Shown piece after piece: positions 51,371-59,329 of a stretch of DNA of 64,000 bases (position 1 is its first letter; each line of letters starts with the position of its first letter). Both the position numbers and the translations under genes were made by a program. This DNA comes from Dietzia sp032248695 (GTDB lineage: Bacteria; Actinomycetota; Actinomycetes; Mycobacteriales; Mycobacteriaceae), in assembly GCF_032248695.1 (NCBI RefSeq), contig NZ_JAVHXC010000002.1, positions 434,001-498,000 on the forward strand, read 5' to 3'. The notes under the pieces were generated by a model. The model was not told the origin of the DNA, searched no databases, and worked only from the letters and a program-made list of their open reading frames with translations.

Positions 51371-53929
51371 TCAGGTGGAGCGGCCCGCCAGGCGGGTGCC
51401 GGTCTTGGTGTAGATCCGGTTGAGATGCCCCTCGACCGTCCGCTTGGACAGGTGCAGCTCGGCCGCGATCTCCGCGTTGGTCAGCCCCCGGGCCACGAGG
51501 TCCGCGATCTGGGCCTCCCGGCGCGTGAGCGTGACACCCGGCGGCGTGGCGCCGCTGAGGTGGGCGAACCCGGCCCGCGCGGTGCTGATCTCCGTCGTGG
51601 CCAGCAGCCGCTCGGCGAGCGTGTGGTGCTTCGACCCCGGGGAGGCCACCGCGCGGGCCCGGTCGGCGGCCGCCGCGGCCATCGCCAGCAGCCCGGACTC
51701 GTGGGCACGGCGCGCCACCTCCAGCAGGCGACGCGGGCTCTCCGCGAGGGTCGCCGCGGCCAGCTCCTGCAGCATCTCGGGCAGGTCCCCGGTGACCTCC
51801 AGCTCCCCCACCAGGCGGCAGGTCTCGAGGTCGGCGGTGAAGATGCCGGGCATCGCGCCACGGATCGCGGCGCCGTGCAGCCCGTCCTCGGCGAGATCCC
51901 ACACCACCCGCCTCGCCTCGTCCCGCTCCCCCAGCCCGAACAGCGCACCCGCCTCCGCGGCACGGGTCTCCGCCCCGACCGGGGAACTCGTGTACGCGGG
52001 CACGGCCCGCAGTCGTCGCAGCTGCTCGCGCGCGGTCGCGCCCTGCCCGGACAGCGCCAGCGCGAGCGCGTGAAGGGAGAGCACCCGCGGCAGGAACTCC
52101 TCCGGCCCGTCGACCTCGATGGTGTCGATCGCGTCCGCCGCGGCGATCGTCGCCGAGGGCAGGTCGCCCGCGAACAACGCGATCTCCGCGTCGGCGGCGC
52201 GGCGGAGCCCGTGGTCGATGCGGACGGACTCCACGTGGTCGGCCGCGCTGAACGAGGACAGCTCGCCGCCCAGCGCGGTGATCCCGTAGCCGTGCAGCAC
52301 CACCGACAGCAGTGCAGAGAGGTACTCCTCCGACGCCCACGCGACGTGCCCCATCGAGCGGGCCCGGCGGGCCAGTCGTCGCAGGATGGCCAGCGCCTCG
52401 TCGGACTGCCCGAGCCCGTCCAGGGCGAGTGCGTGGATCGCCTCCAGCCGGCGCTCCCACTCCACCGGGAGCGGGGCCTCGAGCTGCGCGTACGTGCGTG
52501 AGGCCTCCCGGAACCGGCCGGAGTAGACCAGGTGCACCACGGTCAGCGCGTCGAGCACGGTGTGGGCCGGATGCCCCTCCGGGAGGAGTCGGTGCGCGTC
52601 GGCGATCATCGGCAGGGCGGCGTCCGGACCGTGGTCGCGGTAGTGCGCGAGGTCCGCGCGGGCGGTGACGATCTCCACGAGCACGCGGATGAACTCGCCC
52701 TCCGCCGGGTCGCCGCTCCCCTGCTGGAGCAGCACCATCGCCTGATCGAAGAGGATCGCCGCCTCGGGCAGCCGCTCGAGCAGGCGCAGGCACGAGCCCG
52801 CGACCAACGCGAGCTCGGCCTGCTGGACCGCCGTCAGCTCGAGTCCGGCGCGCTGCGCGGTGTCGTGGAGGCTGACGCCGGTGCGGTAGTCGTGGGCGGC
52901 GAGCGCCGCGTGCGCGGCGGCCAGCACCATGGCGGAGTCCACCGCGGGAGGGGCCGCGGCGCCGGAGTCGGCGAGCCGGGCGCGGCCGAGCCCCCACAGC
53001 ACGATGCGCGGGTCCGGGAGCGCGGCGGCTGTGTCGGCGCGGGCGAGGACCGCCGCGTAGACCTCCCGGCGCCGGCGAGGGTCCGCGCCGCCGCGCAGCG
53101 CGGCGGCGAGCGCAGGCGGCTGGACGGTGAGGATCTCCACGCCGTCCTCGAGCCGCTCCACGAGCAGGCCGCGGGCGACGAGGTCGCAGACGAGGTCGTC
53201 GCCGTGCAGGTCGGCGAGGTCGGGCAGGCTGACGCGGCGGGCGAGTGCCGCCGTGGTGAGCGCCTCGGTGGCGGCGGCCGCGTCGAACGCCGAGCAGTCC
53301 GCACCCACCCACAGTCGCGGGTCCACGGTGGCCTCCGCGACGGCCGTGCCGGGGTCCACCGTCAGTTCCATGCGTTCCCGGGTGCGGCGGATGTACCCGC
53401 GGGCGGCGAGGTCGTCGAAGGTGGCGCGCAGCGCGGCCATGTTCCCGTGGGAGCAGGACCAGAGTGCCTCGACGAGCCGCGCCGACAGGGGGATGCCCAC
53501 GACCGAGGACACGATCTCCTCGGACTCGCTGCGCGTCAGGTTGCGCAGGGGCAGGCGGGTGGTGCGGGCGGCCACCTCGTCGTCGTACCCAGGGGGTAAC
53601 GGTGCCCCGAGCCGCGCGGACGCCACCAGGACGGCGCCGGCCGGCACGGCGGGTGGGGCCGATGTGGCGCGGTCGAGGTCGTCCCACACCACCACGGTGA
53701 CGCCCGCGGCGCGCAGACCGGCGGCGATGTCCGCCGCGCACTGACTGGCGCCCGCGCCCGGCGGCCCCACGACCAGCACGCCGCGCCGCGTGTCCACGGC
53801 CAGGGCGACCGCGCGCGTGACGGTGTCAGACCTCAGTACCGCACGGCTCTTCCTCCACGCGGTCACGCGATCCCACTCCACTCCGGCCGACCCGCCGACA
53901 CGCGCACCCACGGCCGGCCACGGTCGCAA
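51371..53929 (-). CDS. Large ATP-binding LuxR-family transcriptional regulator (LAL/MalT-like)
   Basis: This 852-aa regulator has a P-loop ATPase at the N-terminus (VLVVGPPGAGAS near residues 52-63, Walker B VVVWDDLD). A long helical TPR-like middle (residues 300-760) follows. The C-terminal LuxR helix-turn-helix is LTRREAQIADLVARGLTNAEI then SKRTVEGHLNRIYTKTG. Such proteins activate genes on binding a small inducer. The start is uncertain: TTG 53929 has no ribosome-binding site, and in-frame GTG codons at 53881 and 53866 are alternatives. It faces away from the fucosidase genes and may control them. Confidence 0.85.
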   Translation of the reverse strand: MRPWPAVGARVGGSAGVEWDRVTAWRKSRAVLRSDTVTRAVALAVDTRRGVLVVGPPGAGASQCAADIAAGLRAAGVTVVVWDDLDRATSAPPAVPAGAVLVASARLGAPLPPGYDDEVAARTTRLPLRNLTRSESEEIVSSVVGIPLSARLVEALWSCSHGNMAALRATFDDLAARGYIRRTRERMELTVDPGTAVAEATVDPRLWVGADCSAFDAAAATEALTTAALARRVSLPDLADLHGDDLVCDLVARGLLVERLEDGVEILTVQPPALAAALRGGADPRRRREVYAAVLARADTAAALPDPRIVLWGLGRARLADSGAAAPPAVDSAMVLAAAHAALAAHDYRTGVSLHDTAQRAGLELTAVQQAELALVAGSCLRLLERLPEAAILFDQAMVLLQQGSGDPAEGEFIRVLVEIVTARADLAHYRDHGPDAALPMIADAHRLLPEGHPAHTVLDALTVVHLVYSGRFREASRTYAQLEAPLPVEWERRLEAIHALALDGLGQSDEALAILRRLARRARSMGHVAWASEEYLSALLSVVLHGYGITALGGELSSFSAADHVESVRIDHGLRRAADAEIALFAGDLPSATIAAADAIDTIEVDGPEEFLPRVLSLHALALALSGQGATAREQLRRLRAVPAYTSSPVGAETRAAEAGALFGLGERDEARRVVWDLAEDGLHGAAIRGAMPGIFTADLETCRLVGELEVTGDLPEMLQELAAATLAESPRRLLEVARRAHESGLLAMAAAAADRARAVASPGSKHHTLAERLLATTEISTARAGFAHLSGATPPGVTLTRREAQIADLVARGLTNAEIAAELHLSKRTVEGHLNRIYTKTGTRLAGRST

Positions 53930-54037
53930 AATCAGGTGTGTCGCACTCTATCGCCCGCGTGAGCGTGCCCGTGAAGATTAAGCGAAACCTGATTACGGCC
54001 GTTCCACCGGGTGCGGCCCCCACAGTAAGGCGCCATC

Positions 54038-54484
54038 ATGCACCGTCCGCCCACCCTCACCGCCGCCTCCTGGATCTGGCTGTCCTGTGCGCTGGCCGCG
54101 ATGCTCCCCGTGTCCAACATCCTCGCCGCGACCGGCTTCATCGCCGTGTTCGTGGGAGTCGACGGCACCGAGGAGGAGGTGGCCGTGGGCCAGGCGATCG
54201 GACTGTTCGGCGTCGCCATGGCCACGGTGATGGTCCTCGCGGCGGTGATCCAGCTCGTCGCGGCCGTGAAGCTGCGCGACGGCGCCCGCTGGGCCCGCGT
54301 CCTGCTCACGATCTCCGCCGTGATCGCCCTGGTCGTGGCGCTGGCCGACATCACCGTCGCCTCCTCCTGGGTCCTGCTGGTCGCGAACATCGTCGCGATG
54401 GTCCTGGCCTACAGCGACTCCGCCTCCGACTACCTCGACAGCGGGCGCGACCTCACGGTGCCGGCGGCGCGGGTGAGCGCGTGA
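54038..54484 (+). CDS. Hypothetical four-helix membrane protein
   Basis: This 148-aa protein is not recognised. It has four hydrophobic segments (about residues 9-38, 49-75, 84-103 and 106-125) and a short polar tail. The pattern (LRDGARWARVLLTISAV) is common among small actinobacterial membrane proteins of unknown function. It overlaps the fucosidase start by GTGA, so the two are translationally coupled, and the fucosidase may act near the membrane. Confidence 0.65.
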   Translation: MHRPPTLTAASWIWLSCALAAMLPVSNILAATGFIAVFVGVDGTEEEVAVGQAIGLFGVAMATVMVLAAVIQLVAAVKLRDGARWARVLLTISAVIALVVALADITVASSWVLLVANIVAMVLAYSDSASDYLDSGRDLTVPAARVSA

Positions 54485-55947
54485 ACCACCCCGCCGACTG
54501 GGAGCAGTTCGCCGACCGCGCCCTGCCCACCTGGTACGACGACGTCAAGCTGGGGATCTTCGTCCACTGGGGGCCGTACTCGGTCCCCCGGTGGGCGCCC
54601 CGCGTCCCCGACATCCAGCGGCTCATCCACGACGGCGGACCACGCCGCATGCTGCGCGAGAACCCGTACTCCGAGTGGTACCTCAACTCCATGCGCATCC
54701 CCGGCAGCCCCACCGCCGAGCACCACGCGCGCACCTACGGCCCGGACCACGGCTACCACCGGTTCTCCGCCGAGTTCACCGAGGCCGCGCGCGAGGCGGA
54801 CGTGGACCAGATCGCCGAACTCGCCGCCGCCGCGGGCGCCGGCTACGTGGTGCTCACGACCAAACACCACGACGGCTACACGCTGTGGCCCTCGGACCAC
54901 CCGCACCCCCGGCTCGGCCGGTACGGCAGCGAGCGCGACCTGGTGGCCGACCTCGACGCCGCGGTCCGCGCGCGGGGGATGCGCACGGGCCTGTACTACT
55001 CGGGCGGCTACGACTGGCCGTACAACGACGCGACCCTCACCGGGCCCGCGGACATGGTGCTGGCCATGCCCGACGACCCCACCTACGTGGCGTACGTCGA
55101 GGGGCACGTGCGCGAGCTCATCGAGAGGTATGCGCCGTCGGTGCTGTGGAACGACGTCGGCTGGCCGGCGTCCTCGGACCTGCCGGCGCTGTTCGCCGAG
55201 TACTACGCCGCGGTGCCCGACGGGGTGGTCAACGACCGCTGGGCGCAGGCCGCCGTCAAGCGCGGAGGGGCGTCGGAGGCGGTGCTGCGCGGCCTGGGCG
55301 GGCTGGCGCAGTGGGCGTGGCGCCTGCTGCCCGAGGCGAGCCGCCACCTGGCCTTCCCCGCCTCGCCGCACCACGACGTCACCACGCCCGAGTACGCGCA
55401 GCTCGAGGAGATCGCGGAGCACAAGTGGGAGACCGTCCGCGGTGTGGGCCACTCGTTCGCCGCCAACCGCAACGAGGACCCGGCCGACATCGTCACCGCC
55501 CGCGAGCTGGTCCACATGCTGATCGACGTGGTGAGCAAGAACGGCAACCTGCTCATCGGCGTGGGCCCGCTGCCCGACGGGTCGGTCCCGCCCGAGCAGC
55601 AGGCGCCCCTGCGCGCCCTGGGCCAGTGGCTGCACGCCAACGGGTCGGCGGTGCGGGGCAGCCGGCCGTGGCACCGGCCGGCCGCGACCGCCGCCGACGG
55701 CACCGACCTGCGCTTCACCCGCACCGGCGCCGACCTCAACATCTGCACCCTCGGCACCCCGGACAGCCCCGACCTCGTGGTCCCGGGCGTGCGGGCCGAG
55801 CCGGGCGTGCGGGCGCTGCTGGTGTCGACGGGGCAGACGCTCGAGGTCAGCGACCGCGGCGGCGCGTTGTGCGTGCGCCTGCCCGGCCGGTTGCCGGTCT
55901 CGCCCGCGCACGTGGTGCGACTCAGCGGGGAGGTCGGGGCCGGGTAG
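54481..55947 (+). CDS. GH29 alpha-L-fucosidase
   Basis: This is a 488-aa glycoside hydrolase family 29 enzyme that removes L-fucose from glycans or glycosides. The landmarks are KLGIFVHWGPYSVP (residues 23-36), TKHHDGYTLWPS (127-138), and the predicted nucleophile D225 in VLWNDVGWP. NRNEDPADIV and the late GNLLIGVGPLPDG block follow. There is no signal peptide, so it is probably cytosolic despite the preceding membrane protein. GTG 54481 overlaps that gene's stop. A fucosidase is unusual in this group of bacteria. Confidence 0.9.
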   Translation: MNHPADWEQFADRALPTWYDDVKLGIFVHWGPYSVPRWAPRVPDIQRLIHDGGPRRMLRENPYSEWYLNSMRIPGSPTAEHHARTYGPDHGYHRFSAEFTEAAREADVDQIAELAAAAGAGYVVLTTKHHDGYTLWPSDHPHPRLGRYGSERDLVADLDAAVRARGMRTGLYYSGGYDWPYNDATLTGPADMVLAMPDDPTYVAYVEGHVRELIERYAPSVLWNDVGWPASSDLPALFAEYYAAVPDGVVNDRWAQAAVKRGGASEAVLRGLGGLAQWAWRLLPEASRHLAFPASPHHDVTTPEYAQLEEIAEHKWETVRGVGHSFAANRNEDPADIVTARELVHMLIDVVSKNGNLLIGVGPLPDGSVPPEQQAPLRALGQWLHANGSAVRGSRPWHRPAATAADGTDLRFTRTGADLNICTLGTPDSPDLVVPGVRAEPGVRALLVSTGQTLEVSDRGGALCVRLPGRLPVSPAHVVRLSGEVGAG

Positions 55948-56004
55948 CCGCCACGCCCGGGGCGGGCGGCTACGGCAGGCCGACCGCGCCCCGGTCCGGC
56001 GCGG

Positions 56005-56283
56005 CTACCCCGTCCGGTGGCGCCCCGCCAGCTTGTGACGGTCGCCCTCGGTCATGCCACCCCACACGCCGTACAGCTCCCCGGCCTCGATGGCGAACTT
56101 TCTACAGGTGCCGAGCACCGCGCACCCGGCGCAGATCGCGACCGCCTTCTCCTCCTTGCGCCGGCGGACGCCCTTGGGCTCGTCCTCCGCGCTGTAGAAG
56201 AGGTCGTTGTGTCCGACGCAGGCCCCGTCGTCCCTCCAACCCCAGAATTCCGACGTCGGCTGCAGATTACGAAACCGTGGCAC
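56005..56283 (-). CDS. WhiB-like iron-sulfur transcription regulator
   Basis: This is a 92-aa Wbl protein. The four cluster cysteines are C22, C51, C54 and C60, followed by the GVWGG turn (residues 72-76) and a basic DNA-contact tail (RHKLAGRHRTG). It probably binds a [4Fe-4S] cluster sensing oxygen or NO and acts through the principal sigma factor. GTG 56283 has GGGAGA upstream. The CxxC pair is preceded by a charged loop (EPKGVRRRKEEKA). Which numbered WhiB it corresponds to cannot be told from this sequence. Confidence 0.9.
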   Translation of the reverse strand: MPRFRNLQPTSEFWGWRDDGACVGHNDLFYSAEDEPKGVRRRKEEKAVAICAGCAVLGTCRKFAIEAGELYGVWGGMTEGDRHKLAGRHRTG

Positions 56284-56481
56284 TAGATCTCCCTGTTGCT
56301 CGCGGACTCATCCTGGGTTGACGCTCCCCGCCTGAGCCGCAACGCATTTCGCGCCGCGGCCGGCCTGCGGCGCGAAAGGTCAACAGCGCATTGTCTCAGC
56401 CGGCCCCGCGGCGGCTCTACACCCCTAGGGGTGTGTTCGGGTCGGCGCCGGAACCCGGCGCGCCCTTGCTACTGTCAGCCG

Positions 56482-57096
56482 ATGCTGAGAGTCGCGGTGA
56501 TTAACGACTACGCCGTCATCATCGCGGGCGTGCATGCGTTCCTGGCTCCGCATTCCGACCGGATCCGACTGGTCGAGCGCACCCGCCTGGACAGCGGGCC
56601 CAACCCGGTGGACGTGGCCCTGTTCGACTCCTTCGCCTCGCCGTTGGGCCGGGGGACGCACCTGGAGTCGCTGGTGCAGGATCCGACCATCGGCTCGGTC
56701 GCGGTCTTCTCCGACACCTCGGATCCGGCGGCGATCCGCGACGCCTTCGACGCGGGCGCGCACGGTTTCCTCTCCAAGTCGCTGACCGCGGACGAGTTGG
56801 TGGGCGGCATCGAGGAGATCGCCGCCGGGCGCCGGGTGACGCTCCACGGGACGTCCACCCCCACGACGGGCCCGGACCGGTGGCCGGCGGCGGAGGCGGG
56901 CCTGTCGATGCGGGAGTCCCAGATGATCGGCCTGATCGTGCGGGGGCTGTCGAACGAGGAGATCGCCGCGTGGTGCTACCTCTCCCCCAATACCGTCAAG
57001 ACGTATGTGCGCTCGGCGTACCGGAAGATGGGCGTGACGACCCGGGCGCAGGCCGTGGCGTGGGGCATCGAGAACGGCCTGAGCCCGGACCGGTAG
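56482..57096 (+). CDS. Orphan LuxR-type response regulator with degenerate acidic pocket
   Basis: This is a 204-aa NarL/FixJ-family protein. The receiver half retains the phosphoacceptor Asp (VDVALFDSFAS) and the Lys of GFLSKS. The usual acidic pair is ND (VAVINDYAVI) instead of DD. The C-terminal helix-turn-helix is LSMRESQMIGLIVRGLSNEEI then SPNTVKTYVRSAYRKMG. No histidine kinase is next to it. ATG 56482 lies six bases after TACTGT (56470-56475), so it is predicted leaderless. It faces the cupin lipoprotein gene tail to tail. Confidence 0.85.
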   Translation: MLRVAVINDYAVIIAGVHAFLAPHSDRIRLVERTRLDSGPNPVDVALFDSFASPLGRGTHLESLVQDPTIGSVAVFSDTSDPAAIRDAFDAGAHGFLSKSLTADELVGGIEEIAAGRRVTLHGTSTPTTGPDRWPAAEAGLSMRESQMIGLIVRGLSNEEIAAWCYLSPNTVKTYVRSAYRKMGVTTRAQAVAWGIENGLSPDR

Positions 57097-57108
57097 ACCG
57101 CGCCCGGG

Positions 57109-57633
57109 TCAGCGCTCGCACTCCGCCAGGTTCATCTCGGTGGGCGGTTTGCCGCTGGGCATCATGTACGTCACCGTGAGCACCACGTCCTCGGTTCCGG
57201 TGTTACGGACCTCGTGCACGTAGCCGGCGCCGTCGATGATCGACTCCCCGGCGCGGTAGACGCGTTCGCCGCCGGGGTGGAGGTCGGCGTAGTGGGTGAG
57301 CTCGCCGCGGCGGATGACGCTGATGAGCTGTCCGTGGTGGCAGTGCCGGCCGGTGCTGACGCCGGGTTGGATGATGATCTCGCGGACGGACACGGCGACG
57401 CCGTCGGTTCCGCTGGCCACCTTCACCTCGACGGACTCGTCGTGGGTGCCCATGGCGATGAGGCTCGCGCGGATGGGCTCGGGCGCGGCCTGCGAGACCG
57501 AGAGCACCGGCGGCAGCGTGACGATGTCCGGCGGCGCGGCGCTATCGGACGTGTCGGGGCTGCATGCCGCCAGCACCAGCGCGAGGCTGGCGAGTGCGGC
57601 GGGTGTCCGCGCGCGGCACGGTGCGTGGGACAT
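57109..57633 (-). CDS. Cupin-domain lipoprotein (paralogue B)
   Basis: This is a 174-aa lipoprotein with a signal ending in the LVLAAC lipobox and a short Asp/Ser linker. One cupin barrel follows: HCHHGQLISVIRRGELTHYA, GESIIDGAGYVHEVRNTGTE, ending AECER. It is closely related to the next gene upstream on the same strand (57888-58406) and to 36654-37172. A conserved extra His (HYADLHPGG) and the final Cys are shared. ATG 57633 has GGAGA upstream. The extracytoplasmic function is unknown. Confidence 0.78.
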   Translation of the reverse strand: MSHAPCRARTPAALASLALVLAACSPDTSDSAAPPDIVTLPPVLSVSQAAPEPIRASLIAMGTHDESVEVKVASGTDGVAVSVREIIIQPGVSTGRHCHHGQLISVIRRGELTHYADLHPGGERVYRAGESIIDGAGYVHEVRNTGTEDVVLTVTYMMPSGKPPTEMNLAECER

Positions 57634-57887
57634 GGGGGATCTCCGACCGTCTGGACCGAACGAGGGGGATGTCGGTCACGTGAGAGCGATGTTAGCGCGG
57701 TTGCCCCGTCGCATAAGGGTCTTCATATTCACGATCGGGTCACGACGCACCCCCACGCCGACCTGTCAGCTGTCAACCGCGGCTGGGAAAGTGAGGCGGT
57801 CGAGAGGGGGACGTGCGGAAAGGGGCGACGACGACGAGGCCGACCTCTACCCCCCGGCCCGCGTCGGCCGGTGGTGGCGGAACCGGC

Positions 57888-58406
57888 TCAGGGTTGGCAC
57901 TGCGTCAGGTCGGTCTCGATGAGGGGTGCGCCGCGCGTGGTCAGGTAGGTGACGGTGAGCACCACATCGGTGGGGCCGTCGTTCCGAGCTTCGTGCACGA
58001 GGCCCGCCGGTTCGACGATCGAGTCCCCGGCCCGGTAGACGCGCACGCCGCCGGGGTGGAAGTCGGCGTGATGGGTGAGTTCGCCGCGGTCGACGACGCC
58101 GATCACCTGCCCGTGATGGCAGTGTCGGCCGGTGCTGACCCCGGGCTGGAGGATGATCTGGCGGTAGGTGACGGAGATGCCCTCCGCCCCGCCGTCGACG
58201 GAGACGTGGACGGGTTCCTCTTGAACGCCCCTGGCGATCACGACACCGCGGCCCGGGTCGGCGACGGGCGTCGTGACGGTGAGGACGGGCGGCGCGGTGG
58301 GCAGCGGCGCGGGGGGCGGCGGCTGTGTCCCGGCGGTCGAGCATCCTGCGAACACGGTGGCGAGGACGGCGAGGGCGGATATGCTGCGAACTGGCGTGCA
58401 CGCCAT
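57888..58406 (-). CDS. Cupin-domain lipoprotein (paralogue C)
   Basis: This is a 172-aa lipoprotein with signal and lipobox VFAGC, a Pro-rich linker, and a cupin barrel with HCHHGQVIGVVDRGELTHHA and GDSIVEPAGLVHEARNDGPT, ending LTQCQP. It is a close relative of paralogues A and B. It is separated from B by 254 bases that include its own probable terminator and B's promoter, so the two are not obviously one transcript. They share an upstream motif, TGAAGACYCTT on the minus strand, suggesting common control. Confidence 0.78.
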   Translation of the reverse strand: MACTPVRSISALAVLATVFAGCSTAGTQPPPPAPLPTAPPVLTVTTPVADPGRGVVIARGVQEEPVHVSVDGGAEGISVTYRQIILQPGVSTGRHCHHGQVIGVVDRGELTHHADFHPGGVRVYRAGDSIVEPAGLVHEARNDGPTDVVLTVTYLTTRGAPLIETDLTQCQP

Positions 58407-58483
58407 AGCGAAAGTCCCCGTCCGTTCGGACTGAACGAGAAGTTTCGGCCAGTGACTCGAGGCTACGCTGCCCGGCGCGTTTA

Positions 58484-58498
58484 GTGAAGAGTCTTCAC
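58484..58498. promoter_or_regulatory. Palindrome in the shared upstream motif of cupin lipoprotein genes
   Basis: GTGAAGAGTCTTCAC is a perfect dyad with 7-base arms, about 80 bases upstream of paralogue C. A related minus-strand element, TATGAAGACCCTT (57718-57730), lies about 90 bases upstream of paralogue B. No match was seen upstream of paralogue A. Confidence 0.4.
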
Positions 58499-58499
58499 A

Positions 58500-58940
58500 T
58501 CACTGTCGCCTCGCCTGCAGCTCCTCGAGGACCCGTCGGTTCACCTCCCCGGTCGATCCGTCGCCCCACCGCGGGTAGTCGAACCACACGCGGATGCCCG
58601 GCCCGCTGAACGTGGGCACGTCGACGAACCCCAGCTCGCGCTGAGCCGGCACACCACTCCTCTTGATCCGGGAGCACGAGATCACGGGGTCGAACCCCGT
58701 CGCGCACGCCACTTCCACGCCGGGCTCGATCGGGGTGAGCACGCGCGTCCCGGCCACCGCGGGATTCCAGAAGCCGGGGTCCCGGGGGCCGAGCACGTCG
58801 GAGACGATCTGCGGCATACCGCGCGGGATGGGCGGGGCGGCGGGCTGAGCGCCGGCGGGCGCCGCGCCGAGAACACCACCTGCCACGCCCGCCGCGATGA
58901 TGGCGCCGAGAACGGAGAGGGACGTGCGCGGTGCGGTCAT
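58500..58940 (-). CDS. Hypothetical secreted protein
   Basis: This 146-aa exported protein is not recognised. A signal peptide (residues 1-32, ending PAGAQ) is followed by a Pro-rich start and a compact domain with two cysteines (VACATGFDPVISCSRI) likely to form a disulfide. The C-terminus contains GIRVWFDYPRWGDGSTGEV. ATG 58940 with GGGAG upstream is preferred over an unsupported longer frame. Small secreted proteins of this type are frequent in mycolata, and no function can be given. Confidence 0.72.
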   Translation of the reverse strand: MTAPRTSLSVLGAIIAAGVAGGVLGAAPAGAQPAAPPIPRGMPQIVSDVLGPRDPGFWNPAVAGTRVLTPIEPGVEVACATGFDPVISCSRIKRSGVPAQRELGFVDVPTFSGPGIRVWFDYPRWGDGSTGEVNRRVLEELQARRQ

Positions 58941-59080
58941 GAATCTCCCGGTGAGAGCGATCAGGGCCCGGCCAGCGTATGCCTTGGGCGCACGGCTGCG
59001 GGCGGTCTTCCCATTACCCGCGCCGCCCGTGCGATCCCGCACCGCGTGCGGACCGGCCACTCGCCTGCCACCCTTGACGG

Positions 59081-59320
59081 ATGCTCGTCATCTTCGGCTT
59101 CAAGAACTCGGCGCGGAACCTCGGCCTGGCGCAGGCCACGTGCCCCCGGTGCGGCCATCGCGCGGCGCAGCGGGTGGACCGCCGCTCGCGCGCGTTCTCG
59201 GTGTTCTTCATCCCGATCATCCCGCTGGGATCGTCGTACGAGGCCACGTGCACGGCGTGCGGGTCGACCACCAAGATCAGCCGCGACCAGGCCGAGGGGA
59301 TCCTCGCCGGGGCGTTCTGA
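59081..59320 (+). CDS. Zinc-ribbon domain protein
   Basis: This is a 79-aa protein. Two CxxC pairs (TCPRCG and TCTACG) form a zinc ribbon. Between them lies a hydrophobic segment (FSVFFIPIIPLGSSYEA) characteristic of the zinc_ribbon_15 family, which may be a membrane hairpin. ATG 59081 lies six bases after CACCCT (59069-59074), a weak version of the leaderless promoter seen elsewhere in the window. The function is unknown. Confidence 0.82.
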   Translation: MLVIFGFKNSARNLGLAQATCPRCGHRAAQRVDRRSRAFSVFFIPIIPLGSSYEATCTACGSTTKISRDQAEGILAGAF

Positions 59321-59329
59321 CGCCGCCCG

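Noticed and set aside
58650..58720. tRNA-like T-arm (ACGGGGTTCGACCCCGT on the minus strand)
   Set aside because: Stem and loop lengths do not fit a tRNA T-arm, no acceptor or anticodon arm surrounds it, and it lies inside the coding sequence of a secreted protein.
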